From contig JAZQDM010000126.1 of the NCBI GenBank assembly GCA_045546775.1, positions 120,434 to 184,433 of the forward strand: a stretch of DNA of 64,000 nucleotides, written 5' to 3'. The translations under genes were made by a program, and so were the position numbers. How positions within the stretch are numbered: the stretch's first letter is position 1; every line of letters starts with the position of its first letter. This document shows, piece after piece, positions 49,391-58,227 of this stretch. Under the pieces are notes generated by a model. The model saw nothing but the letters and a program-made list of their open reading frames with translations. It made no database searches and was not told the DNA's origin. The stretch is from RGIG3002 sp045546775 (GTDB taxonomy: Bacteria; Bacillota; Clostridia; Lachnospirales; Lachnospiraceae).

Positions 49391-49586
49391 AAGAGGTACT
49401 TTCGGACAATCAGCACCGGAAGGAGGCGTGTGGAGATACACGCAAGGCGGTTCTATCCGCATTATTCTATATTTAATCTTTAAACTTATCTGTCTTTTAG
49501 ACAAATCAACTTCCTATATTTATTATACAATTTATATGGAAATCTTACAAGCAAATCAATACGCTTGGTCGAAAGTCAAAGATTAA
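49391..49586 (+). ncRNA. Candidate structured RNA (or leader of a tiny gene)
   Basis: Three hairpins follow the promoter: TTTCGG/CCGGAA, GCGTGT-GGAGAT-ACACGC (49426-49443) and GCGG-TTCTAT-CCGC (49447-49460), then an AT-rich stretch. A 52-codon frame from GTG 49428 to 49586 has an AAGGAGG only one base before it, too close for a normal start. I cannot assign it to a known RNA family. The rest of the 608-base gap (49176-49783) holds only the two promoters and AT-rich sequence. Confidence 0.4.
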
Positions 49587-49783
49587 TTTTCCAAATTTTA
49601 TCAACAATTATAATTCATTTTTTTCTAGTGTATCGGCAATACTTAATGTGTATGTCCGAGTATCTCTTTCTACTTATATTATCGTCATTTTTTCATGAAA
49701 GTATAATGGAAATACAAGCTAAATATATCGCGAAACCTCTTTTTGACAATGCATTGTATTTCCGAAAAAGGAGATGATGCATA

Positions 49784-49996
49784 GTGTTTTTACGGGAAAT
49801 GAAAAAAGCCGTTGTACATGATTTGAGCGAGGCAATGCAAAGCGGTGTCCGCCTGTATCTGGACGATGAGAGCAGCACCCCGCAGGACATAGCCAGGCAG
49901 TGCGTGAATGAAGAGATGTCTTATATGCCGGATTATGTCTGGGATGAATTGGGCGAATTGACAGAAATCAGGTACAACAAAATTTGTAGTAAATAA
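49784..49996 (+). CDS. Small hypothetical protein
   Basis: A 70-residue acidic protein, starting with GTG: MFLREMKKAVVHDLSEAMQS, then a Glu/Asp-rich body (CVNEEMSYMPDYVWDELGEL) ending YNKICSK. AAAAAGGAG lies 10 bases before the GTG; an internal ATG at 49799 (MKKAVVHDL) is an alternative. No family is recognised. There is no signal peptide. Confidence 0.5.
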   Translation: MFLREMKKAVVHDLSEAMQSGVRLYLDDESSTPQDIARQCVNEEMSYMPDYVWDELGELTEIRYNKICSK

Positions 49997-50145
49997 ATTC
50001 TGTACATAGCACACGGCAAAGCAGACGTATTTAAAAAATAATTACGCGGAGAGTCGGCCCTTCATGCTTAAAAATTTTTTTGCGGCTGTTTTGCCAAAAA
50101 GGCAGAAAAAATGTACATCAGGGATGAAAAATGTCAAATTTAGTA

Positions 50146-50174
50146 ATGACGATAATTGAATAGTTTGCTATAAT
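50146..50174 (+). promoter_or_regulatory. Promoter of the GH18 gene
   Basis: ATGACG (50146-50151), a 17-base spacer and TATAAT (50169-50174), 30 bases before the start. Confidence 0.55.
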
Positions 50175-50204
50175 AGAGGGCAGTCAGAAAGGAGCTGGAA
50201 AAAA

Positions 50205-51893
50205 ATGAAAAAAGCGATTCCGGTTATCGTTGCTGTTGCCCTTATTGTAGTGATTGGTGCAGTATACGTTGGTACAAAATTATTGGACAAATACTCTTAC
50301 GGAGAAGAGTATGCAGATTTGAATGAATATTATGCGCTGAATGGCGAAGAAGAAGTTGCCATTGTTTTGCAGGACGAGAGAGTGGAAGAAAAAGCACTGC
50401 TTCGTGACGGTGTTTACTATTTTGATTACGCCACGGTCCGCAAATATTTTAACAGCCGCTTTTATGTAGATGAAGTAGAAGGTTTGCTGTTGTATACGAC
50501 AGCAGTGGATACCATCCGTACCGTCATCGGCACAGATGTATTTACCGAAAACGGTGCAGATGCACAGGCAGGTTATACCATTGCATTTTACGAAGGTGAG
50601 ACGCTTTACGTGGCAGCTGACTATGTAAAAAAAGTAACCAATTATTCTTATGAGGCATTTACCGGTCCGAACCGCCTTCAGGTGTACACACAGTGGGGAC
50701 AGGTTGAGACTGCAGAAATCAAGAAGGATACAGCAGTCCGTTATCGCGGCGGTGTCAAGAGTGAGATTTTGCGCCAGATAGAAGCAGGCGAACAAGTCGT
50801 TGTACTTGAAAAAATGGAGAGCTGGACAAAGATAAAAACAGCGGATGCATTTATCGGTTATGTCGAAAACAAACGACTGACCAATTATGAGACGGTGGAG
50901 CAGATTCCGGTAACGGATTATGTGGAGCCCGAATGTACAAGCCTGACAAGAGATTACAAAATCAATCTTGCATGGCATCAGGTTTGGACAGCGGCCGCAA
51001 ACAGCACCCTTTCTGAGATGATGGCATCCACAAAGTCGGTCAATGTAATTTCACCGACCTGGTTTTCTCTTTCTGACAACGAAGGAAACTTTACCAATAT
51101 TGCGTCCAAGTCGTATGTGACCGAGGCGCACAATATGGGGCTCGAAGTGTGGGCTTTGATTGACAACTTCAGTACAGAGGTTGACACAAAGATTGTGCTT
51201 TCTTCTACAACAAGAAGAACTTACTTGATTAACAACCTTGTGGAAACAGTCAAAAATTATGGTATTGACGGTATCAACATCGACTTTGAACAGGTGGCGA
51301 TGGATGCCGGCGACGATTATATCCAGTTCATCCGTGAATTGTCTGTTGTGTGCAGAAGAGAAGGCATTGTTCTTTCTGTAGATAACTATGTGCCTACCGA
51401 TTATACGGCGCATTACAACAGAAAAGAACAGGGACTTTTTGTGGATTACGTTATTATTATGGGATACGACGAATATTATTCCGGCAGTGCCGAGGCAGGT
51501 CCGGTAGCGTCTATCAGTTATGTGGAAAACGGAATTGCCGACACGATTGCGGTTGTGCCGGAACACAAAGTTATCAATGCAGTGCCGTTTTATTCCAGAG
51601 TTTGGAAAACAACGGGTGATTCCTTGTCCTGCGAGTCCGTTGCTATGGATGTGGCAGAGCAGTTTATCGTAAACAACGGTATCGAGACCTATTGGAACGA
51701 GACTACATGCCACAATTACGGTGAGAAGCAGATGGGCAATACGCTGTATCAGGTTTGGTTGGAAGATACGGATGCGTTGCAGGATAAGCTTAACATTATG
51801 AGAAAATACAATCTCGGCGGTGTGGCAGGCTGGAAACTTGGTTTGGAAAGCCGCGATGTCTGGGATTTGATTGAACAGTACATGAATGAATAG
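50205..51893 (+). CDS. SH3-GH18 glycosidase (YaaH/spore-germination-like)
   Basis: A 562-residue exported enzyme. It has a signal anchor (about 5-27), a domain of about 130 residues resembling a copper-amine-oxidase-like or stalk region, an SH3-type domain (about 180-235, VRYRGGVKSEILRQIEAGEQ), then a GH18 domain. The catalytic strand reads DGINIDFEQV (DxxNxDxE, with the catalytic Glu kept), and the product-end YIIMGYDEYYSGSAEAG is typical. Such enzymes cut peptidoglycan glycan strands, often in spore cortex. GAAAGGAG precedes the ATG. The amidase gene follows it closely. Confidence 0.9.
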   Translation: MKKAIPVIVAVALIVVIGAVYVGTKLLDKYSYGEEYADLNEYYALNGEEEVAIVLQDERVEEKALLRDGVYYFDYATVRKYFNSRFYVDEVEGLLLYTTAVDTIRTVIGTDVFTENGADAQAGYTIAFYEGETLYVAADYVKKVTNYSYEAFTGPNRLQVYTQWGQVETAEIKKDTAVRYRGGVKSEILRQIEAGEQVVVLEKMESWTKIKTADAFIGYVENKRLTNYETVEQIPVTDYVEPECTSLTRDYKINLAWHQVWTAAANSTLSEMMASTKSVNVISPTWFSLSDNEGNFTNIASKSYVTEAHNMGLEVWALIDNFSTEVDTKIVLSSTTRRTYLINNLVETVKNYGIDGINIDFEQVAMDAGDDYIQFIRELSVVCRREGIVLSVDNYVPTDYTAHYNRKEQGLFVDYVIIMGYDEYYSGSAEAGPVASISYVENGIADTIAVVPEHKVINAVPFYSRVWKTTGDSLSCESVAMDVAEQFIVNNGIETYWNETTCHNYGEKQMGNTLYQVWLEDTDALQDKLNIMRKYNLGGVAGWKLGLESRDVWDLIEQYMNE

Positions 51894-51957
51894 ATGCATA
51901 CCGGACAAGGCGTGTTTCATAGGATATATAGAAACCGCAGTTTGGATTGCATTGTTT

Positions 51958-52677
51958 ATGAAAAAAATAGAACTCAGTCAAAGCGCAAAAGAAAAACTGA
52001 TTAAAGTTTTTGCCGGTGCGCTATGTTTGGTTGGCATTTTGTATGCCGGAAAGGAACTCATGTGGGGTGTACTTTCCGGTGGCATAAAAGAGAAAGAAAA
52101 TCTGTGCGTTGTGATTGATGCGGGACACGGTGGAAATGACCCTGGTAAAGTAGGCGTAAACGGCGCATTGGAAAAAGACATCAATTTGTCTATTGCAAAA
52201 AAACTGCAACTCTTTTTGGAAGCGCAGGACGTGGAAGTGATTATGACACGTACTGAGGACAAAGGCTTGTACGAGGAAGGGGCTTCCAACAAAAAAGTGC
52301 AGGACATGAAAAACAGAATTGCCATTATCGAAGAAGCACAGCCCGATTTGGTGATCAGCATTCACCAAAACAGCTATCACGAGGAATATGTGAAAGGGGC
52401 GCAAGTATTTTATTACAATGCAAGCGTAGACGGCAAAGAATTGGCACAGGTGTTGCAAGGACGCCTTGTGGCAGACTTGGATGAAGAAAATACCCGGGTA
52501 GAAAAGGCAAATGATACGTATTATCTTTTGAAAAAGACATCGGTTCCTACCGTCATTGTAGAGTGCGGATTTTTGTCCAACTATGGGGAGGCGGATGCAC
52601 TTGTGAAAGAGGAGTATCAGGAAAAGGTAGCGTGGTCATTGCACCTTGGCATTTTGCAGTATTTGAAAGAAGAATAA
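51958..52677 (+). CDS. N-acetylmuramoyl-L-alanine amidase (CwlD-like)
   Basis: A 239-residue amidase_3 enzyme that cleaves the bond between MurNAc and the stem peptide. A single N-terminal membrane segment (about 16-37) precedes the zinc domain with CVVIDAGHGGNDPGKVGVNG, LVISIHQNSYHEEYVKG and IVECGFLSNYGEADAL. It resembles CwlD, which shapes spore cortex. The ATG at 51958 starts the natural MKKIEL; an in-frame ATG at 51886 overlaps the previous stop and would add 24 odd residues. Neither has a good ribosome binding site, so the start is uncertain. Confidence 0.88.
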   Translation: MKKIELSQSAKEKLIKVFAGALCLVGILYAGKELMWGVLSGGIKEKENLCVVIDAGHGGNDPGKVGVNGALEKDINLSIAKKLQLFLEAQDVEVIMTRTEDKGLYEEGASNKKVQDMKNRIAIIEEAQPDLVISIHQNSYHEEYVKGAQVFYYNASVDGKELAQVLQGRLVADLDEENTRVEKANDTYYLLKKTSVPTVIVECGFLSNYGEADALVKEEYQEKVAWSLHLGILQYLKEE

Positions 52678-52680
52678 TCG

Positions 52681-53733
52681 ATGATTACAAAATTTGAGAA
52701 AGTAGATGAACAACATATAGACGAAGCAGTGATTGCCGAGGCAGGACGTATTTTGAAAGAGGGCGGTCTTGTGGCATTTCCGACGGAGACGGTGTATGGG
52801 CTTGGCGGAGATGCGCTGAATCCGCAGTCGTCGGGCAAAATTTATGCGGCAAAAGGACGTCCGTCAGACAATCCGCTGATTGTGCATATTGCGGATATGG
52901 ACAAACTGTCCCATATCGTGCAGGCTATTCCGGACAGTGCAAAAAAATTGGCAGCCCGTTTTTGGCCGGGACCTCTTACGATGATTTTGCCAAAAGCAGA
53001 TGTTGTGCCGAAGGAGACGACGGGAGGCCTTGAAACCGTTGCAGTGCGTATGCCGGAGCATAAGGTAGCACTTTCGCTTATCCGGGCAGCAGGCGGTTAT
53101 ATAGCGGCACCCAGTGCCAATACATCCGGTAAGCCGAGTCCTACGCTTGCGCGTTTTGTGCAGGAAGACATGGACGGCAAAATCGAAATGATTTTGGATG
53201 GTGGACAAGTAGGTATCGGAATCGAGTCAACGATTGTGGATTTGACCGGACAACGCCCCATGATTTTGCGCCCGGGCTATGTGACAAAGGAAATGCTGGA
53301 AGATTGTCTTGGCACGGAAGTGGATTTGGACAAAACGATGATGAACGGCGATTGTAAAGAGGCGCCGAAGGCGCCCGGCATGAAATACAGACACTACGCA
53401 CCGCAAGGGGATTTGACGATTATTTCCGGTGCGGAAGAGGCAGTCATAAACCGTATCAACACGCTGAGTAATCAGATGAGCGCCCAAGGCGAAAAGGTTG
53501 GTGTGATTGGTACCGATGCCACCGTATCAAAATACCGCGCACACAGTGTTAAGAGTGCCGGAAACCGTCAGGAAGAAGAGACGGTTGCAAGAGAACTTTA
53601 CCGTATTTTGCGGGAGTTTGACGATGAAGGTGTGACGGTGATATACTCGGAGGCGTTTGTCGGCGAGGGAATCGGACAGGCAATTATGAACCGTCTGCTA
53701 AAGGCAGCAGGGCACCATATAGAAGAAGTGTAG
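52681..53733 (+). CDS. L-threonylcarbamoyladenylate synthase, Sua5 type
   Basis: A 350-residue enzyme of the YrdC/Sua5 family that makes threonylcarbamoyl-AMP for the t6A37 tRNA modification. The N-terminal YrdC domain shows LVAFPTETVYGLGGDAL, KGRPSDNPLIVHI and GYIAAPSANTSGKPSPT. The extra C-terminal Sua5 domain (about 215-350, KAPGMKYRHYAPQGDLTIIS) marks the long form. It begins 3 bases after the amidase stop, so the genes are co-transcribed. Confidence 0.94.
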   Translation: MITKFEKVDEQHIDEAVIAEAGRILKEGGLVAFPTETVYGLGGDALNPQSSGKIYAAKGRPSDNPLIVHIADMDKLSHIVQAIPDSAKKLAARFWPGPLTMILPKADVVPKETTGGLETVAVRMPEHKVALSLIRAAGGYIAAPSANTSGKPSPTLARFVQEDMDGKIEMILDGGQVGIGIESTIVDLTGQRPMILRPGYVTKEMLEDCLGTEVDLDKTMMNGDCKEAPKAPGMKYRHYAPQGDLTIISGAEEAVINRINTLSNQMSAQGEKVGVIGTDATVSKYRAHSVKSAGNRQEEETVARELYRILREFDDEGVTVIYSEAFVGEGIGQAIMNRLLKAAGHHIEEV

Positions 53734-53786
53734 GCTGCACAAAGAGTTGGACAAATTAAATTTTAGTATAAATGGAGGAAACAAAA

Positions 53787-54215
53787 ATGATAGCACTTGG
53801 ATGCGACCATGGTGGTTTTGATTTAAAACAGGAAGTGATCAAATATTTGGAGGAAAAAGGTATTGCGTACAAAGATTTTGGATGCATGGACAAAAGCTCC
53901 TGCGATTATCCGGAATTTGGACGTGCTGCAGCACAGGCTGTAGCAGACGGTACTTGTGAAAAAGGTATTGTCATTTGTACAACCGGAATCGGCATTTCCA
54001 TTTCCGCAAACAAAATTAAAGGCGTGCGTTGCGCACTTTGCTCCGATACCTTATCCGCAAAAATGACAAGATTGCACAATGATGCAAACGTGCTTGCAAT
54101 GGGTGCAGGCATTGTTGGAACAAACCTTGCATTGGATATTGTGGAAACATTTTTAAATACAGATTTCTCAAACGAAGAAAGACACCAGAGAAGAATTGAC
54201 CTTATCGAAGGCTAA
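53787..54215 (+). CDS. rpiB: Ribose-5-phosphate isomerase B
   Basis: A 142-residue enzyme that interconverts ribose-5-phosphate and ribulose-5-phosphate. It starts MIALGCDHGGFDLKQEVIKY and has GIVICTTGIGISISANKIKG and CALCSDTLSAKMTRLHNDAN, with the catalytic Cys and His, as in RpiB/LacAB. GGAGGA sets ATG 53787; an in-frame ATG at 53772 overlaps that site. It lies 54 bases after the Sua5 gene. Confidence 0.95.
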   Translation: MIALGCDHGGFDLKQEVIKYLEEKGIAYKDFGCMDKSSCDYPEFGRAAAQAVADGTCEKGIVICTTGIGISISANKIKGVRCALCSDTLSAKMTRLHNDANVLAMGAGIVGTNLALDIVETFLNTDFSNEERHQRRIDLIEG

Positions 54216-54257
54216 CATAGGGGTAGAGGCGCCTTTAGGCGTAGAAAAGAGGGTTGT

Positions 54258-54752
54258 ATGGCGGTAAAAATGAAGAGAAAAGACTATATTTCATGGGATG
54301 AATATTTTATGGGAGTGTCCATGCTTTCCGGCATGCGTTCCAAAGATCCGAATACGCAGGTCGGCGCGTGCATCGTAAGTGAGGACAACAAAATTTTGTC
54401 CATGGGTTATAACGGATTTCCGAAGGGATGCTCAGACGATGAATTCCCGTGGGCGCGGGAAGGTGAAGATTCGCTGGAGACAAAATATCCGTTTGTGACA
54501 CACAGCGAGTTGAATGCGATTTTGAATTATCGCGGTGGCAGCTTGGAAGGCGCCAAGATTTATGTGTCGCTTTTCCCTTGCAATGAGTGTGCAAAGGCGA
54601 TTATTCAGGCGGGCATCCGCACCATCGTGTATGACAGTGATAAGTATGCTAATACGCCGTCCACCATTGCCTCTAAGCGCATGTTGGATGCGGCGGGCGT
54701 CAGATATTACCAGTATCAGCATACCGGTAGACAAGTTATACTGGACATGTAG
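54258..54752 (+). CDS. Deoxycytidylate (dCMP) deaminase
   Basis: A 164-residue zinc enzyme that converts dCMP to dUMP, feeding dTMP synthesis. The zinc and catalytic sites are HSELNAIL (HxE) and FPCNECAKAI (PCxxC), and SKDPNTQVGACIV is the substrate loop. GAGGG precedes the ATG at 54258. It lies 43 bases after rpiB. Related ComEB-type proteins in competence operons are similar; no competence genes are near. Confidence 0.92.
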   Translation: MAVKMKRKDYISWDEYFMGVSMLSGMRSKDPNTQVGACIVSEDNKILSMGYNGFPKGCSDDEFPWAREGEDSLETKYPFVTHSELNAILNYRGGSLEGAKIYVSLFPCNECAKAIIQAGIRTIVYDSDKYANTPSTIASKRMLDAAGVRYYQYQHTGRQVILDM

Positions 54753-54819
54753 TTTTGTAGTGGAGCTGCATATGGAATAGAGTAGTATGCAGATTACTGC
54801 AAGAAAGGCGGTGAAGTAA

Positions 54820-55983
54820 GTGAAAAGAGAATATAGATTCCGACCGATGCTTTCGCTTGTGTTGGCAATTACGCTCGTGCTTGTTATGATGCCACTTGCT
54901 TCGTATGCCACAACAACGCAGGAAAAACTGGACCAGGCAGAGCAGGAAAAGCAGGACACGGAACAAAAACTGGATGATACAAAAGAAAACATCGACGGTT
55001 TGAAAGATGAGCAAAATACTTTGAAAGGTGAGCTCAACAATCTGAATACGCAGCTGAGTGAAGTGAGCAGTAACTTGTCGGAACTGGAAGACCAGATTGA
55101 CACAAAACAGCTCGAAATCGAAGTGACACAGCGGGCATTGGAAGAGGCACAAAAAATTGAGCGTGAACAGTATGAAGCGATGAAAAAGCGTATTCAGTTT
55201 ATGTACGAGCGCAAAGATTTTATGTTGCTTGAAATGCTGATGCAGACCGATGATTTTGCAGATTTTTTGAATTATAATGACTATATTGAGCAGTTGTCGG
55301 AGTACGACAGCGCTATGCTGGAAGAATACAAGGCAACCATTGATTTGATTGAGCAGGAAGAAGCACGACTGACAGCTGAAAAGACAGAGTTGGAAGCGTT
55401 GAAAGCTCAGGCAGAAGCCGAAAAGAGCCGAGTATCAGGGCTTGTAAGCTCTACTTCCAATAACATTGCCCAGTATGCAGATCAGATATCTGCGGCGGAA
55501 GCGGAAGCGCTTGCATATGAGCAAAAAATCAAGGAACAGGAAGAAAATATTGAATATCTGAAAGCTAAGCTGGAAGAAGAAAAGGCGATGTCCCAGTTGG
55601 CGGCCAATTCTGCCAAACGAGATATTTCGGAAGTCACTTTTGCGGACGGGGATTTGAAACTTCTTGCAAACCTCATTTATTGCGAGGCGGGCGGAGAACC
55701 GTACGAAGGTCAAGTGGCAGTAGGTGCGGTTGTTATGAACCGTGTAATGAGTTCGGTTTATCCGGATACCGTAGTAGGCGTTATTTATCAGAGAAAGCAG
55801 TTTTCGCCGGTAGGCAGTGGACGACTGGCACTGGCGCTTGCAGAAGACCGCGCCACGGACAGCTGTTACCGCGCCGCACAGGAAGCGATGGCAGGCTACA
55901 CAAACGTAGGTAACTGTGTATACTTTAGAACACCGATTCCGGGATTGACCGGAATTAGTATCGGGGGACATATTTTTTATTAA
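54820..55983 (+). CDS. Coiled-coil cell wall hydrolase (SleB-type)
   Basis: A 387-residue secreted protein. A signal peptide (about 1-32, ending SYA) is followed by a coiled coil (about 33-260, rich in Glu, Lys and Gln) resembling PcsB or CwlO-type N-termini. A C-terminal Hydrolase_2/SleB domain follows: LLANLIYCEAGGEPYEGQVA, VGAVVMNRVMSSVYPDTVVG and GNCVYFRTPIPG. SleB-type domains cut cortex peptidoglycan as lytic transglycosylases. GTG is the start, with AAGGCGGTG upstream. The coiled coil suggests FtsEX-like control. Confidence 0.9.
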   Translation: MKREYRFRPMLSLVLAITLVLVMMPLASYATTTQEKLDQAEQEKQDTEQKLDDTKENIDGLKDEQNTLKGELNNLNTQLSEVSSNLSELEDQIDTKQLEIEVTQRALEEAQKIEREQYEAMKKRIQFMYERKDFMLLEMLMQTDDFADFLNYNDYIEQLSEYDSAMLEEYKATIDLIEQEEARLTAEKTELEALKAQAEAEKSRVSGLVSSTSNNIAQYADQISAAEAEALAYEQKIKEQEENIEYLKAKLEEEKAMSQLAANSAKRDISEVTFADGDLKLLANLIYCEAGGEPYEGQVAVGAVVMNRVMSSVYPDTVVGVIYQRKQFSPVGSGRLALALAEDRATDSCYRAAQEAMAGYTNVGNCVYFRTPIPGLTGISIGGHIFY

Positions 55984-55998
55984 GATGCAAAAATAAAT

Positions 55999-56048
55999 GG
56001 AGTAGTTGATTTTTCGTGTCCAAGACCGAAAAGCAATTACTCCTTTTT
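55999..56048. terminator. Terminator between the SleB-type and MBL genes
   Basis: A stem GGAGTAGTTG-TTTTTCG / CGAAAA-CAATTACTCC followed by five T. It serves the + gene and may serve the facing minus gene. Confidence 0.85.
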
Positions 56049-56050
56049 GA

Positions 56051-56863
56051 TTAAAGTATTTTCGAAATTTCCATTCCTACACCAACTTCTGCAACCGGTA
56101 GTTTTTCCATCATTTTTGCTTTTGCAAGCAGGGAGACACAATGGCATGGATAGAGTTGTTTTATGTGACATGATGCGAAATAGTCTATTGTTTTTTTCAA
56201 TTGCACATTGTCTTCGAATAAGTGAAATCCGCCCAACACTCCGAGAATTTGGTCGTCATCGCAAACTTCTTTTGCGTATTCGATAATGTTACATATTCCA
56301 CTGTGGGAGCAGCCTGTTATGATAAAGATGCCCTCGGCTCCTTTGTAGACAAGTGCTGTGTCATCCGCCAGATAGTCGTCTGCCCATTGTCCGTTTTTTT
56401 CTTGTTTTCCAATCGGAGTTTTATTTTCAAAATCGTTTTTTCGTGGAATTTCGCCCAAATAAATGAGGCGCTCCGTGATATGCACAGGTGTCTCGGACGG
56501 TGCATATTTCACCAGCTTTTGTATTTCGTCCGACGAGTAGGGGGCTCCAATATATTCTTCGTCATAAAATTTAGGTAAAAAGCAATCCGGATGAGCAATT
56601 AATTTTACATGCGCTATCCCAAGCTCTTTGACCAAATATGTTAGACCGTTTGCATGGTCATTGTGTCCGTGAGAAAGCACCATATGGGTTATTTGTTTTA
56701 AATCTATTCCCATTTTGTTAGCATTTCGCAATACAATATCCGAATAACCTGTATCAAATAAGATGCGCGCATCGTCGGTTTCGATATAAAAACTTACCGC
56801 AGGTTCGCCATAAAAATAGTTATCTATGTATGTGTTGTTATCCACTAATACTGTTATTTTCAT
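56051..56863 (-). CDS. MBL-fold metallo-hydrolase
   Basis: A 270-residue metallo-beta-lactamase-fold enzyme. The metal site reads MVLSHGHNDHANGLTYLVKE (HxHxDH), with further ligands FIITGCSHSGICNIIEYAKE and LYPCHCVSLLA. It is close to the 7,8-dihydropterin-6-methyl-4-(beta-D-ribofuranosyl)-aminobenzene-5-phosphate synthase-like MBL proteins of anaerobes. The substrate is unknown. It has no partner gene; both sides are gaps of about 100 bases or more. Confidence 0.88.
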   Translation of the reverse strand: MKITVLVDNNTYIDNYFYGEPAVSFYIETDDARILFDTGYSDIVLRNANKMGIDLKQITHMVLSHGHNDHANGLTYLVKELGIAHVKLIAHPDCFLPKFYDEEYIGAPYSSDEIQKLVKYAPSETPVHITERLIYLGEIPRKNDFENKTPIGKQEKNGQWADDYLADDTALVYKGAEGIFIITGCSHSGICNIIEYAKEVCDDDQILGVLGGFHLFEDNVQLKKTIDYFASCHIKQLYPCHCVSLLAKAKMMEKLPVAEVGVGMEISKIL

Positions 56864-57036
56864 TGTAATAACCTCAATGATTCCATAATACTGTCGTGCA
56901 ATTAAGTATGTTAAGGAATTCTTCTGAATAATCTGTTAATCCAAAATATTCCGTTCTCATTACTATCTTAGAACATATCTAGAATCCTCGTCATTTATAT
57001 ATCCACGCTCCCACAATCATCCAAGAACCAACTCTC

Positions 57037-57648
57037 CTAATGTAATAGTTTTTCTTGCTTCACACTCTGTGGTTTGCTTTTTATGACTTTTGATACGACC
57101 ATTATTGTCGCTATCACAATCCCTACTGAAAACCCAAAAACATGTGTTAAAAAAGAAAATAGGTTATCGTTTGCAAAAACAAAATAGATACAAACGATTA
57201 CCAGATCGAGCCTAAACTCTTTAAAATTGAACGCATTGGGGAAACGTAAATAGCATACAAGAAAAGTTGCTATTAATGCGAATATACCACCTGATGAGCC
57301 ACCACCATAATGTACCTCTCCATAATTAACGATAAGAGAATATGGAATTTCCGCAATCGCTCCACCTAAAATAAATATCAACAAAGTCTTCCATTTCCCA
57401 ATAAAAGGACTTAAAAGTGACCCAATACAAATCAATGCAAGTGAATTAAAAAAAATATGCGAAAAATTGTAATGATAAAATATACAAGTAATCCATCTAT
57501 AAAACTCATAATTCATATACCCAATGGAAGTTGTTCCTATATAACTTAGAACCTCACCATTTATTTCTGTGAGAATAAATAATAAAGTAAACGCAATAAC
57601 AAGTATTATTGCAACTATATTTTTTTCTACCCACCTTTTCATATCCAT
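57037..57648 (-). CDS. Rhomboid-family intramembrane serine protease
   Basis: A 203-residue membrane protease. Six hydrophobic segments carry the rhomboid residues: FSHIFFNSLALICIGSLLSP (the His-Asn oxyanion region), GGGSSGGIFALIATF (catalytic Ser in GxSG) and THVFGFSVGIV (catalytic His). GGAGG lies 5 bases before the ATG at 57648; a start at 57660 overlaps that site. Substrates are unknown. Confidence 0.88.
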   Translation of the reverse strand: MDMKRWVEKNIVAIILVIAFTLLFILTEINGEVLSYIGTTSIGYMNYEFYRWITCIFYHYNFSHIFFNSLALICIGSLLSPFIGKWKTLLIFILGGAIAEIPYSLIVNYGEVHYGGGSSGGIFALIATFLVCYLRFPNAFNFKEFRLDLVIVCIYFVFANDNLFSFLTHVFGFSVGIVIATIMVVSKVIKSKPQSVKQEKLLH

Positions 57649-57828
57649 ATACTCCTCCATTCATCTCATCCATTTCAATAGATGTTATCACTACGTTTTC
57701 CTTGGGTTATATATAAATAAACTTTTCTCATAGTATAAAAGACATCAATGCAAATTGCTTACTTCCAAGAATCTTTCCTGCCAAATTCGTCTCTCTGTAA
57801 AACATACTGAATTACCGAAAGTTTCCCT

Positions 57829-58167
57829 CTATTTCTTTTTCATGTATTTAGGTTCAATACCTACTACATATGTTACCATCGCCGCAATACTAATAAGCAC
57901 CGCACCCAATATCGGTATAATAATTAAACCGGAATTTTGCCCATTTAATAAAGGCAATCCGATTAATGTGAACAAAACACCATACACGCACCACAATTTA
58001 CCCAAAGCGCGATTATAACCTTTCACATCTTCTATGGGCGCCACTTCAGCATTTGCCCAAAAACCAAAGGGTTTTGCTTTTTTGGAATGAAAATCATAAA
58101 TGCCCATTATAATAAAAAGTACGCCTATTATTGTCCAAATAACGAATGCTATTAATTTTTCTTCCAT
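57829..58167 (-). CDS. Hypothetical membrane protein (DUF3784-like)
   Basis: A 112-residue protein with three hydrophobic segments (about 6-24, 60-75 and 82-104) and the polar piece SKKAKPFGFWANAEVAPIED between the first two. The size and the ...FWAN..V.DVK.YN...GKLW pattern recall DUF3784/SdpI-like small membrane proteins of Firmicutes. No function is known. AAAGGA precedes its start. It stands alone between the rhomboid and NapH-like genes. Confidence 0.6.
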   Translation of the reverse strand: MEEKLIAFVIWTIIGVLFIIMGIYDFHSKKAKPFGFWANAEVAPIEDVKGYNRALGKLWCVYGVLFTLIGLPLLNGQNSGLIIIPILGAVLISIAAMVTYVVGIEPKYMKKK

Positions 58168-58227
58168 AAAATCGTATCCTTTCTTTGCGGTTCTAAAGCG
58201 TCAATCTTTCCTCAGGCAACCTAAAAC

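Noticed and set aside
49776..50200. A holin-like toxin locus similar to 34254
   Set aside because: The small gene at 49784 is acidic and soluble, with no membrane helix, and no facing antisense promoter is seen.
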